DNA from: Leyella lascolaii
GTDB lineage: Bacteria; Bacteroidota; Bacteroidia; Bacteroidales; Bacteroidaceae
Length of the DNA: 46,425 bases
Direction of reading: 5' to 3'
Assembly: GCF_900079775.1 (NCBI RefSeq)
Contig: NZ_LT556051.1
Coordinates: forward strand, 1-46,425
In this document: positions 16,201-23,930 of the stretch, in pieces
How the letters are laid out: each line of letters opens with the position of its first letter
How positions within the stretch are numbered: the stretch's first letter is position 1
Made by a program: the position numbers and the translations under genes
The notes under the pieces: model-generated
Seen by the model: the letters and a program-made list of their open reading frames with translations, nothing else
What the model was told of the DNA's origin: nothing
Database searches by the model: none

Positions 16201-17404
16201 CTATCACGGCAATGCCCTGAAGGAGAACGTAAAGGTGGAGATATTCCGCGGACAGAACCCCGCGCCGGTCTACACCGCCGACGATGTGGTGCCGGGAGCG
16301 GCGATGACATGGACCGACACACAGCCTCTCCACGGACAGAACACCTACATGCTCGTGGCGTCAAACAGCTACGGGCGCAGCGAGGTGCTTACCGACACGC
16401 TGTTCGTAGGGCGCGACGTGCCTCTGCCGGTGGGCAACCTGATGGTGAAGGGCAGCTCCGACAACAAGGACGCCATCCTCGTCTGGGATGCTCCCGAGGC
16501 TGGAGTGAACGGCGGAGTGGTCGTTGACGGTGAGGTGAGATACCGTGTCTACAGCTACAATCCTGCCGACAAGACATTCGCCCTTATAGCCGACAATGTG
16601 GAAGGCAACACATACACCATAGAGCTTGAGCGGACAGGAAGCCAGCGGCTTGACTATTACGGCGTGGCTCCGTTCACCGCTGAGGGCACAGGACAGACTG
16701 TAGTGGGCTCCGTGGTGCTCGGTCCTCTCTATCAGCTGCCTTACAAGGAGTCGTTCGCCGACGCCCGTACGGAGACTTCCCCGTGGCAGGTGGAGACGGT
16801 ATATTCATACGGATACACATGGGGAGTGGACAATCCTGACGGCACACGCAACAATGCCAAGCCGCAGGACGGTGACGGAGGCTGTGCCTACATGTTCAAC
16901 GGAAGCATGTACGAGCAGTATGCCGGTGCCGGATTCATATCTCCCAAGGTGGCTCTCGACGCCAATGACAACGTGCTGTCGTTCTGGGTGTACAACATCG
17001 CCACAGCCTATCCGAACAACCGTCCGTCGCTCTATGTCTATCTGCGCGGTGACGACGGCGAGAGCATAGAGGCTGCAAAATACATCGTGGGCGGCGACAC
17101 CGAGGAAGGATGGAAGAAATATGAGATTCCGCTCAGTCAGCTGAAGGGATGCAGCCACATGAGCTTCGCCCTGTTCGGATATACCGGAGGCGGCTCTGAC
17201 GTCATTTATCTGGACAACATAAGAATAGAAAAGGCTGACCCGACTGGCGTCGGCGGTGTGACGGAACAGGCAAAGACAGTGCAGGGCGTAAGATGGTTCA
17301 CGACTGACGGACGCGAGGTGACATCGCCTGGAAAGGGTGTCTACATAATGACCGAGACCTACACCGACGGCACGAGACGCAGCGTGAAGGTGACAAGACG
17401 TTAG
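13268..17404 (+). CDS. Large secreted adhesin-like protein with Fn3 and choice-of-anchor J modules, T9SS CTD
   Basis: The 1378-residue protein has a signal peptide (RFTDIAVAAAFLMSSVTVGA). An N-terminal region (about 80-360) looks like a beta-propeller or repeat fold (FFINWLGDLYRIDR, ELYAVNPETAETSLIGRF). Fn3-like modules begin near 435, 680 and 1053 (for example VSWNAPAAGVNGGY). They alternate with three choice-of-anchor J/MAM-like modules near 524, 785 and 1152 (PYSQSFADAS, PYKETFDSRG, PYKESFADAR). The end (GKGVYIMTETYTDG, then SVKVTRR) fits a T9SS sorting domain. No catalytic motif is evident, so binding to a surface, glycan or protein is the likely role. I chose ATG 13268 because the 12 upstream codons fall in the 66-bp repeat and the signal peptide starts here. 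Confidence 0.8.
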   Translation: MNRKRFTDIAVAAAFLMSSVTVGAQMAESSPLTMRKPGPAAVTPIGETAVKGKSLTRVLKSDGRKMTADASAFEGRKLYCALINSTDWSSASLTSVPYGVYSFSIGGDMAMTPLRTAFDYDFTAASFCRDTFVGIAPMSVMGVLNGARYITIDTENWQELKRVMYGTEKKSYSLLSSTMAYNPIDNNTYSLQYNDGMSGMDWCIYNDKYDEMDKIAAFRGKYNVLTLAAVPDGGMFFINWLGDLYRIDRKTARPTLVGTTGVQPVMYSQSMVYDGRTGLFIWAAQTETGSELYAVNPETAETSLIGRFNKNEQIVALKVDENAAKDGAPAMAEGLNLVFDADGSLGGKIEFTVPRLTYGGAALDDAMLNVWLDGENLKGVPAVPGEKVSIPVTLSEGNHYVAVNTSNGTGYSPLASIRKYAGYDTPLPVGDVTFAYDADAGKNTVSWNAPAAGVNGGYLDKANIRYTVVRMPDSVTVADNYAQTVFTETTPEAMHNYSYRVYATNNGKRGEYAESERIICGDAFTAPYSQSFADASVLGEFFTVVDANADNNTWRTGFNDDVRIDISAYSFPTGDDWLITPAISLDGGVKYRYTINMKTFTNGYPESFEVYVGTDPADLSTFRKVASEEAFELYEDFGDYHADFLTDKPGKYYLALRYTGDSSKNASMLMLKKVSVSAVGAAKAPAAAGSLEVTAGADDAMTATVSFDAPDRNLEEQPVSPLTRISIYRNKEAEPAHVFESPSAGAHLTWTDGSVKSVGMNTYTVVPENEYGAGESAADSAFVGVYTAPYKETFDSRGAADLYTSTLDGIDLETNPFYGWEYDSMNKRMKFSAYVTDTPVEAWLYTPMIRLDADAVYELSLGVMTSVYSETVTNKVYMGTSAEPQTQSVHVGDLPKSTAYQMKDVAYNVVTGEGGKYCFGINSKGTSANDFLDTQLDDVRLTYKKSAFSPYEFTGYKSEAAADGSLKAVMTFRTPAVDYHGNALKENVKVEIFRGQNPAPVYTADDVVPGAAMTWTDTQPLHGQNTYMLVASNSYGRSEVLTDTLFVGRDVPLPVGNLMVKGSSDNKDAILVWDAPEAGVNGGVVVDGEVRYRVYSYNPADKTFALIADNVEGNTYTIELERTGSQRLDYYGVAPFTAEGTGQTVVGSVVLGPLYQLPYKESFADARTETSPWQVETVYSYGYTWGVDNPDGTRNNAKPQDGDGGCAYMFNGSMYEQYAGAGFISPKVALDANDNVLSFWVYNIATAYPNNRPSLYVYLRGDDGESIEAAKYIVGGDTEEGWKKYEIPLSQLKGCSHMSFALFGYTGGGSDVIYLDNIRIEKADPTGVGGVTEQAKTVQGVRWFTTDGREVTSPGKGVYIMTETYTDGTRRSVKVTRR

Positions 17405-17505
17405 TTTTATATTATGACAGTCCCAAACCTGACATCAGATTTCTGACGTATCCGTTTGCCGGAGGTCTGATGCAGGATGGGGATAATACCGATGTTAAGT
17501 AAGGG

Positions 17506-17543
17506 AACTGTGGCGGCTGATGATTGCCGTCACAGTTTTTTTT
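17506..17543 (+). terminator. Rho-independent terminator after the adhesin
   Basis: Stem AACTGTGGCGGC with GCCGTCACAGTT, small loop, then a run of eight T. It lies about 100 bp after the stop codon. Confidence 0.8.
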
Positions 17544-17833
17544 GTGCGTGTTTATAAGTTTCTGCGCATAATCAGGTAGTACACGGAGTCTCGGCAAACC
17601 GTTGCATGACGTGCGTATTGCAGGCTCCGGCACGGACAAACGGAGGGGCTGTATTCCGGCACATGGATAATCGGAATGCATAAATATGCGTTCTTATGGT
17701 AAAAAATATTGACAAAATAAATCCGCGAAATAGAAAGCGCGTTGCGTCTCGGATGCTCCGGAATCATGTTACGATTGTTCTCATACGCCGTTTTTGTGAT
17801 ATTAAGTTCGCGCCACATAAGCTGCCGTCGTAT

Positions 17834-17965
17834 GAAAAAGCCCGTTCCGCGTTGTCGGAAAGCCATTCCCGGCATGCCATATATGCTCTTTCACGGTGTG
17901 GAAAAGCCCGTTCCGCAGTGCGGAAAAGGCTCTTCCGCAAAGCTGTACGGTGTTTTCTGTGGTAT
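17834..17965 (+). repeat. 22-bp tandem array B
   Basis: Six units start at 17834, 17856, 17878, 17900, 17922 and 17944. The best two (17900, 17922) read GGAAAAGCCCGTTCCG and GGAAAAGGCTCTTCCG at their cores. Decayed units in phase continue to about 18030. The array lies between convergent genes (adhesin + and MFS -). The rest of 17405-18237 shows only the terminator, a hairpin at 18151-18179 and no credible gene. Confidence 0.8.
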
Positions 17966-18237
17966 GAAAAAACGCAAGCCGATGATTGTCAGAGACTTGC
18001 GTGAAGTGCGTAAAAACCGCGTATTTGCAGCCGGAAGGACAGTAGTGCGCGGAAACGGCGGTATTTCGGGATTACGGTGCATATTTATTCATCCACGTAA
18101 GCTTGTTCTTGTATAATCATGCATTGCCGTGCCTGCATGCCGTGCCGCGTTGTCCGGTGTGGCGACGGTGTGCCGGACATCCCGCCAGCCGTGCGGTTCG
18201 CCGACGGCATGAAGTGTTGCGCGGGTGCCTCTCTGTC

Positions 18238-19428
18238 TCAGGCTTGCCTCTTGCATGGCTTGTCAGCCACGAGCGTTATGGCGAGTGAGAGCGTCGCGAA
18301 GAGCGCGCCCGTGAGGCACACGCCGCCCCATCCGCACATGTCCCAGCCCACACCGGCACACAGTGTGCCCAGCGCGCCGCCGATGAAGTATACGGTCATG
18401 AATATGGTGTTGGCACGGTTGGCTGCCTCCGGCATCTGCTGTATGCAGTCGCTCTGGTTGCTCAGCTGTATGCACTGCACTCCGATGTCGGCGAGTATGA
18501 TTGCCGCGATGAGCCCGGCGTAGCTGTCACCGAATGTGAAAGCCGTCGCCCAGGCTGCCAGCTGCAGCAACGCTCCTGCCTTGCTGAACCGCCTTATGCC
18601 GTAGCGGGGCACCAGTCTGCCCATCCCGCTCGCCGCTATGGCTCCCGCCATGCCGCACAGTCCGAGCACGCCTGTGGTTGAGGCTCCAGCGCGGAACGGC
18701 TCACCGGCAAGATGGAACGCCAGGCACGACCATATGGCGAGCATCGAGCCGAAGGCGAGCGACGAGCGTACAGCGTTGAGACGTATGCGCGGCTGTGTGC
18801 GCACTATGCGCCACACGGTGCGCATGAGCTGCGGATAAGAGCCTCTGAAGTTGGGTTTCATCTCAGGCATCATCGCCGCCGTCACTGCCAGACACGCCGC
18901 CATCAGCGCGGCGGAGATGACGAACACGGCTCGCCAGCCCATCCTCTCGCCTATGAATCCGCTTATGACGCGCGAGGCAAGGATGCCCGTGAGCAGTCCG
19001 CTGAGCACATAGCCGATGTTGCGCGCCTTGTTCCCGGGCTTGGAGAACTGCCCCGCTATGGGTATGAAAAGCTGCGGTATGACCGAGCACATGCCCAGAA
19101 ACAGCGACGCGCCCCATATCACTCCGATGCTGTCCGACACGGCTATGACTGTTCCCATTGCCGCCGCCGTGATGAGGGACATGGCTATTATGCGTCGTCG
19201 GGGGTAGAGATCGCCCGTCGGGATGATGAGAAACAGTCCGAGGGCATATCCCGCCTGCGATATGACGGTGATGAGATTCGCCTCCACCTCCGTCGCGCCC
19301 GTGTCGTGGCGGATGAGCTCGAGCAGCGGCTGGTTGTAGTAGAGGTTTGCCACGGTGATGCCTGCCATGACCGCCATCATGATGAGTATGTGTCTGGGTA
19401 TGCCCTGGTTTTCCTTCAGTTCTGTCAT
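18238..19428 (-). CDS. MFS transporter
   Basis: The 396-residue inner-membrane protein has about 12 hydrophobic segments and major-facilitator hallmarks. These include NLYYNQPLLELI in the first segment, a cytoplasmic loop with GDLYPRRRII (motif A-like) between helices 2 and 3, and a second-half loop GRLVPRYGIRRF. It resembles drug/sugar efflux-type MFS proteins; the substrate is unknown. ATG 19428 (MTELKENQGI) is preferred because the open frame to 19482 runs across the promoter box. It is a single-gene unit between the adhesin and GH115. Confidence 0.85.
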   Translation of the reverse strand: MTELKENQGIPRHILIMMAVMAGITVANLYYNQPLLELIRHDTGATEVEANLITVISQAGYALGLFLIIPTGDLYPRRRIIAMSLITAAAMGTVIAVSDSIGVIWGASLFLGMCSVIPQLFIPIAGQFSKPGNKARNIGYVLSGLLTGILASRVISGFIGERMGWRAVFVISAALMAACLAVTAAMMPEMKPNFRGSYPQLMRTVWRIVRTQPRIRLNAVRSSLAFGSMLAIWSCLAFHLAGEPFRAGASTTGVLGLCGMAGAIAASGMGRLVPRYGIRRFSKAGALLQLAAWATAFTFGDSYAGLIAAIILADIGVQCIQLSNQSDCIQQMPEAANRANTIFMTVYFIGGALGTLCAGVGWDMCGWGGVCLTGALFATLSLAITLVADKPCKRQA

Positions 19429-19451
19429 AGTGAATGTTGTTTTGCGGTGTG

Positions 19452-19459
19452 CAAAGTTA
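19452..19459 (-). promoter_or_regulatory. Promoter -7 box of the MFS gene
   Basis: TAACTTTG on the minus strand, 24 bp upstream of ATG 19428. Confidence 0.55.
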
Positions 19460-19507
19460 TCAATAAGCGGCGTGACATGCAACAGTATGGCTTAAAATAA
19501 CGCAAAA

Positions 19508-19531
19508 GGCAGCCTCCGTAAGGAGACCGCC
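19508..19531 (-). terminator. Terminator of the GH115 gene
   Basis: On the minus strand a stem of GGC...CTCC with GGAG...GCC and a four-base loop is followed by TTTTGCG, 40 bp after the GH115 stop codon. Confidence 0.6.
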
Positions 19532-19570
19532 TCTTGTCTGTGGCTTGTATGTAAGTCAGTTTCATCGTGG

Positions 19571-22500
19571 TCAGCGTACAACTGTCTTGCGCCCGTCCAC
19601 CACGTATATTCCTGCCGGAAGGTCGGGAGTGTCTCTCAGACTGTCGCCTATCTTCTGTCCCTTAATGTTGTACACCCCTTTTTTTTTGCCCGCACCGTCA
19701 GCCGCTACGGTTTCTATTCCGTCGGTGGCGTCAACCTTGTGTATGCGGAAGAAGTCGGTCTTGAACCATCCGTTCTTGGCTTCTGAGCTGTGGGAGCCGT
19801 CGGCGTTGGTGTTGCCCGAGCGTATGCCGAACTTCAGGTCGTCGCCCTCCGCGATGTCGACATATACAAGCATGTCCTGAAGCACGAACGAGTTGGGGGC
19901 TCCTCCGATGTATCCGGCGAAGGTGTTGTTCTCTCCCGGAGTGAGGTTCTTGCCGTAGTCGATGTCCATGCCGTAGTATTGCACGTTGTCGTTGGCGAAG
20001 AGGCGCACCGTGGAGAGGTAGCCCTCCTCAGCCCACAGGCGGCAGCATATCATGTAGCGTCCCGGTGTGAGCTTGTCGGCGGGTATTGTCTGGTAGAGCT
20101 CGAAGCCGTCGGGCATGGTTCCGTTCTTCGCCTGGAACCAGCACACGTTGGTGGCGTGAGGGTTGGATGCGTCCTTGTTGATGCCGTAGGAGTCGCCCGG
20201 GAAGAGTCCGCTTATGTTCCAGCCGTGTATGCCGTAGACCGTTCCGCGGCGCGTGTCGCCCGAAGTGTTCTCCTTGATGGTGCCGTTGTCGTTGTAGAGC
20301 TCGAAGTCGTAGTTGGTTATGAGCTGCTTTGTCAGTGTGAGGTCCTCGCTTTCCGGCTGCGGCACTCCGCTCACCTTCTCTATGCGGAAGTTGTCAACCT
20401 TGAACCATCCGGCGTTGTCTGTAGCCGTCGTTCCGTCGTTGCGCCTGTTTCCAGAGCGTATGCCGATCTTGAGGTCTTCGCCCTCCGCCACCGTCACAAA
20501 CACCTCCATGGGCATGAGGTTGAACGGTCCGCCTCCGTTCTGTCCGGCATATCCCGCATAGGTGTTTATTTCTCCGGGTGTCAGCAGACGGGTGTAGTCG
20601 CTCTCATATCCGTAGTACTGCACGTTGTTGTTGGCGAAGAGGCGTCCGGAGGTCTTCTTGTTCTCCTCCATCCACATCATGCACGACACGCGGTAAGTGC
20701 CCGGCTCTATCTCCGATGCGGGTATTGTCTGCGACAGCTCGAAGAATTCGGGCATGGGGAACGAGTTTATCCAGCATATGTTAGAGCCGTGCGGATTGGC
20801 TGCATCCTGGTTGATGCCGTAGGAGGGCAGTCCGTTCTGTCCGAGCGTGAGCTCTCCGGTGTGGTCCCATCCGTAAGGTATGCCGCGGTCGGTGTTGCCC
20901 TGCGGGTTGGGCGTTCCGTCCGTGCGCAGCTCGAAGTCGTTGTTCTTTATGAGTCTGGCTGTGAGCGAGTTGTCGGCAGACTCGGGCAGACGGTTGTATA
21001 TCTGGCTCAGCACCACGCCCGGGTCGAGCATGTACACGCGCACGCTTACGGTCTTGTCCTCGTCGGAGTTGTAGGTCACGGTGGCGTCGTTGAATCCCTG
21101 CAGCACCGTGGTGTTCCATTTGCCTTCTGTCGCGGTGGTCTTCAGCGAGCACACCTCTGGCTCGCCTCCGTCCACGGAGACAGCCACGCGGAGGTCGTAG
21201 CCGGGATGTATGGGGAATGTGGGGAGGCAGCGTGCCGAGATGGTGTTCATGCCGCTCTTCACCTCAACGTCGTATTCGGCGTAGGGCGCGCTTGATGCCT
21301 TGTCAGCCGAATACTGTGTCTCGTCTATCGGCCACACGGTGACGCTGGAGCCGCTCATGCCGAGTCCCTCCATTGTCACGACGTTGCCCTTTACGGATGT
21401 GTACTTGTCGGCAGCCACGCTGAATGTCTCTTCTTTCTCTATCTCCTTCTGCACGCTGCTTATTCCGGACAGTGTGGCGGTCTCAGGCATGTAGAACTGT
21501 GACTGCTGACGTGGTTTGGAGTCCATCATCTCGTTCCATTTTCCGCCTGCTATACCGTTGTTGTATTTGTCTGTTATCAGCTCTATCTGCCTGTAAGCCT
21601 TGCGAGCCTCTGCGGCATACTCCAGAGCCTTGTCGCGCTGTCCTGCCTTTGCGAGCACAAGACTCTGCGCCGCGCGGAATGTCTTCACGTTCATATAGTA
21701 GGCTCCTTTCACCGGATATTCTATCATCTCGAAGTATGCGTCCTGCAGCTCCGACGGTATTCTTGCCTTGAGATTGTCCACCTTGTCCACGATGGCTTTG
21801 TAGTCGGCAATGCGCCGGTCTTTCTCCTCGTCGGTGTAGTTCACGGCGAAGATGTGCTCCGGCTTGCCTCCCGCGCCGAGGCGGTAGTACTCCTGCTTGA
21901 TGTCGCTCAGGTCGTCGGCATACTCCTCTCCGAATGTCTTCGCAGCCCAGTAGCGGCTGAACTTGTGTGCCTCCTCGGGATTCCAGCGGTCCACGTCCCA
22001 TGCAAGCTCCATGCAGAACTCCAGTTCCGCCTCAGCCGGCTTGATGTCGCCGACGTTTATTATCCACAGGTTGCGTATGCCGTATTCATATCCTTTGCTC
22101 AGCTCATAGCTTATGAGCGAGGGCGATGTGGAGCATAGCCAGAGGTAGTCCTGCGGCGTTCCCCAGTAGGAAAGGTGATAGTAGATGCCGTTTCCGCCCG
22201 ACCTCGCCTGCTCGCTCTTTGTCGGCATCTGCCTGATGTAGCCGTGGTTGTCGTCCACCCATGTTAGAGTGATGTCCTCGGGAACCTGCAGTCCGGCGTT
22301 GTAAGCCTCAAGAACCTCCTTGTAAGGAATGAATATCTGCGGTACGGTTGTGGGGTCGCCGATGTGCCGTTGGAGCAGTTCGCGCTGGAAACCGATTATC
22401 TCCGTCAGTCCGCGCACCTTGTCCTCGGTGGTCGGGTAGCCGCTTATCGCCCAGTCGTGTACGCCGCGCATGCCGGTGGTATAGATGGCGTCGAAGCCCT

Positions 22501-23458
22501 TGCTCTCAATGACGCGCTCCTCCCAGTATTGCTGTATCTTCTCCTTATTGGTCACATAGTTCCAGTTCTCGTACGTTCCGGTGCCGTCGCCCCAGCGTCT
22601 CCACTCCCATTCATTGTCTCTCAGCATCTGCTCGCAATGGCTTGAGCCGAGCACGATGTCGTATTTCTTCGCCACGGGAAGGTTCGCCTTGTTTGCCCAG
22701 AACGCCTCCGAGCACAGGTGCATGGCGGGCCACAGCGTGTTGGCACGCAGGCGGAGGAGCAGCTCCATCACCTTCGCGTAGCTGTTGGGACCCACGTTGT
22801 TGCGGTCGGGATCCATGTTCTTGGCAGCCCAGGGCTGGAATCCCCAGTCCTCGTCGTTGATGAATATGCCCCTGTATTTCACCGAAGGCTCGTCCGTAAC
22901 GCTCAGTCCGGCGGAGGCATAAAGCCTGTCCTTGTGCGGCGGAACGACGTCAGCCCACCATATGTAGGGCGATACGCCCATCAGGCGCGACACTTCGAAG
23001 ATGGCGTATGCCGTTCCACGGGGAGTCGAGCCGAACAGAACGAGGGCGCGCTCCACGCCTTCTGTGGGGTTGTCCACGGTCTGAAGTCCGTATGCCTCCC
23101 ACTTTCCCTTCACGCCGGAGACGTCGATCTTGCCTTCGGCGGCAAGCTTGTCTATGAGCGAGGACGAGCCGACGGTGCCGGCGATGATGGGTGAGCTGCC
23201 GGCTGTAAGCGTCGTTCCCACACCTATTTCCTTACCTGTCACTGCCTTGATGTCGCCTGCGAGAGCCGTGGCGGCGGTCTCCACAACCTGCGCGTCGCTC
23301 TTGTCGAAGACGATGACGGCTGTAGAATTGTCTGTGACTATCGGAAAACTTCCCGGCTGTTCGGTCTCCGTCAGGCTTATACTCTCCTGAGCCGATACTC
23401 CGGATGATGCCAGAATCATCATCATGATTCCGACTGTGAACAGATAGATTTTTCTCAT
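19571..23458 (-). CDS. GH115 xylan alpha-1,2-glucuronidase with duplicated C-terminal module and T9SS CTD
   Basis: The 1295-residue protein has a signal peptide (about 1-24). Its first ~850 residues follow GH115 enzymes, which remove (4-O-methyl)glucuronic acid from xylan: GVSPYIWWADVVPPHK, YRGIFINDEDWGFQPWA, LRANTLWPAMH, TTGMRGVHDWAISG, WVDDNHGYIRQMP. After about residue 855 two homologous ~170-residue modules follow in tandem (NNDFELRTDGTPNPQGNTD, then NYDFELYNDNGTIKENTSGD). Each contains a NPH-x-xNxCW segment, FELxQTIPA and a closing KxDxFRIxKV. They look like carbohydrate-binding or lectin-like beta-sandwiches. The end (DLPAGIYVVDGRKTVVR) fits a T9SS sorting domain. No SusCD pair is adjacent, so it probably acts as a lone secreted enzyme. 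Confidence 0.9.
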   Translation of the reverse strand: MRKIYLFTVGIMMMILASSGVSAQESISLTETEQPGSFPIVTDNSTAVIVFDKSDAQVVETAATALAGDIKAVTGKEIGVGTTLTAGSSPIIAGTVGSSSLIDKLAAEGKIDVSGVKGKWEAYGLQTVDNPTEGVERALVLFGSTPRGTAYAIFEVSRLMGVSPYIWWADVVPPHKDRLYASAGLSVTDEPSVKYRGIFINDEDWGFQPWAAKNMDPDRNNVGPNSYAKVMELLLRLRANTLWPAMHLCSEAFWANKANLPVAKKYDIVLGSSHCEQMLRDNEWEWRRWGDGTGTYENWNYVTNKEKIQQYWEERVIESKGFDAIYTTGMRGVHDWAISGYPTTEDKVRGLTEIIGFQRELLQRHIGDPTTVPQIFIPYKEVLEAYNAGLQVPEDITLTWVDDNHGYIRQMPTKSEQARSGGNGIYYHLSYWGTPQDYLWLCSTSPSLISYELSKGYEYGIRNLWIINVGDIKPAEAELEFCMELAWDVDRWNPEEAHKFSRYWAAKTFGEEYADDLSDIKQEYYRLGAGGKPEHIFAVNYTDEEKDRRIADYKAIVDKVDNLKARIPSELQDAYFEMIEYPVKGAYYMNVKTFRAAQSLVLAKAGQRDKALEYAAEARKAYRQIELITDKYNNGIAGGKWNEMMDSKPRQQSQFYMPETATLSGISSVQKEIEKEETFSVAADKYTSVKGNVVTMEGLGMSGSSVTVWPIDETQYSADKASSAPYAEYDVEVKSGMNTISARCLPTFPIHPGYDLRVAVSVDGGEPEVCSLKTTATEGKWNTTVLQGFNDATVTYNSDEDKTVSVRVYMLDPGVVLSQIYNRLPESADNSLTARLIKNNDFELRTDGTPNPQGNTDRGIPYGWDHTGELTLGQNGLPSYGINQDAANPHGSNICWINSFPMPEFFELSQTIPASEIEPGTYRVSCMMWMEENKKTSGRLFANNNVQYYGYESDYTRLLTPGEINTYAGYAGQNGGGPFNLMPMEVFVTVAEGEDLKIGIRSGNRRNDGTTATDNAGWFKVDNFRIEKVSGVPQPESEDLTLTKQLITNYDFELYNDNGTIKENTSGDTRRGTVYGIHGWNISGLFPGDSYGINKDASNPHATNVCWFQAKNGTMPDGFELYQTIPADKLTPGRYMICCRLWAEEGYLSTVRLFANDNVQYYGMDIDYGKNLTPGENNTFAGYIGGAPNSFVLQDMLVYVDIAEGDDLKFGIRSGNTNADGSHSSEAKNGWFKTDFFRIHKVDATDGIETVAADGAGKKKGVYNIKGQKIGDSLRDTPDLPAGIYVVDGRKTVVR

Positions 23459-23687
23459 ATGTAACGTGTTTAGATAAATGTTCAGGCTGCTTCGTTACGA
23501 AATAATAATGTCAGGTGTATGCTTCTGTTAGCGCATTGTGCAAGTGTCGTGACACAGGACAGACTGCATCAGGGAAAGCGAAAGCAGGTCTTGTCGGCTC
23601 TCGTCCGCACCGTCTTTTTATAAGACAGGCTGCACACTGCAATGTAAGGGCTGGTTCTGATTGCGCCCTTTTGCGTTGTCGCTGCTG

Positions 23688-23695
23688 CAAAGATA
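23688..23695 (-). promoter_or_regulatory. Promoter -7 box of GH115, giving a ~220-nt leader
   Basis: TATCTTTG on the minus strand, 230 bp upstream of the ATG at 23458. The resulting leader (23459-23680) contains a hairpin (AAGGGC/GCCCTT) but no riboswitch I recognise. The rest of 23696-23843 holds one 22-bp repeat unit and nothing else. Confidence 0.55.
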
Positions 23696-23797
23696 TAATT
23701 TTTTGTTGAGAATCAGGCTTTTGTACGGGAATATTCTGTCTGTGAGAGGGAAAAGAATGGTGTTTTTTACGGTAAAATGTATTGCGTACGGTTGTGT

Positions 23798-23819
23798 GGA
23801 AGAGCCCGTTCCGGTGAAT
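23798..23819 (+). repeat. Single 22-bp repeat unit C
   Basis: One well-preserved unit with core GGAAGAGCCCGTTCCG. The flanking 22-bp segments (23776 and 23820) are at most weakly similar. It shares the strand of arrays A, B, D and E. Confidence 0.6.
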
Positions 23820-23843
23820 CGCTAAGGCTTGGCGGAAGACAGA

Positions 23844-23888
23844 TAAAAAAGCGCCGGAGCAGTCAGGACGGCTTCCTGTGCTCCGGCG
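23844..23888 (-). terminator. Terminator of the S46 peptidase
   Basis: On the minus strand, stem CGCCGGAGCA with TGCTCCGGCG, 17-base loop, then CTTTTTT. Confidence 0.8.
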
Positions 23889-23930
23889 GATTGTTCTGTC
23901 ACCGTGTGTTACGGTGCTGTGGGATGAGTG

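Noticed and set aside
23459..23680. Riboswitch in the long GH115 leader
   Set aside because: Only a short hairpin is visible; no conserved riboswitch core was recognised.
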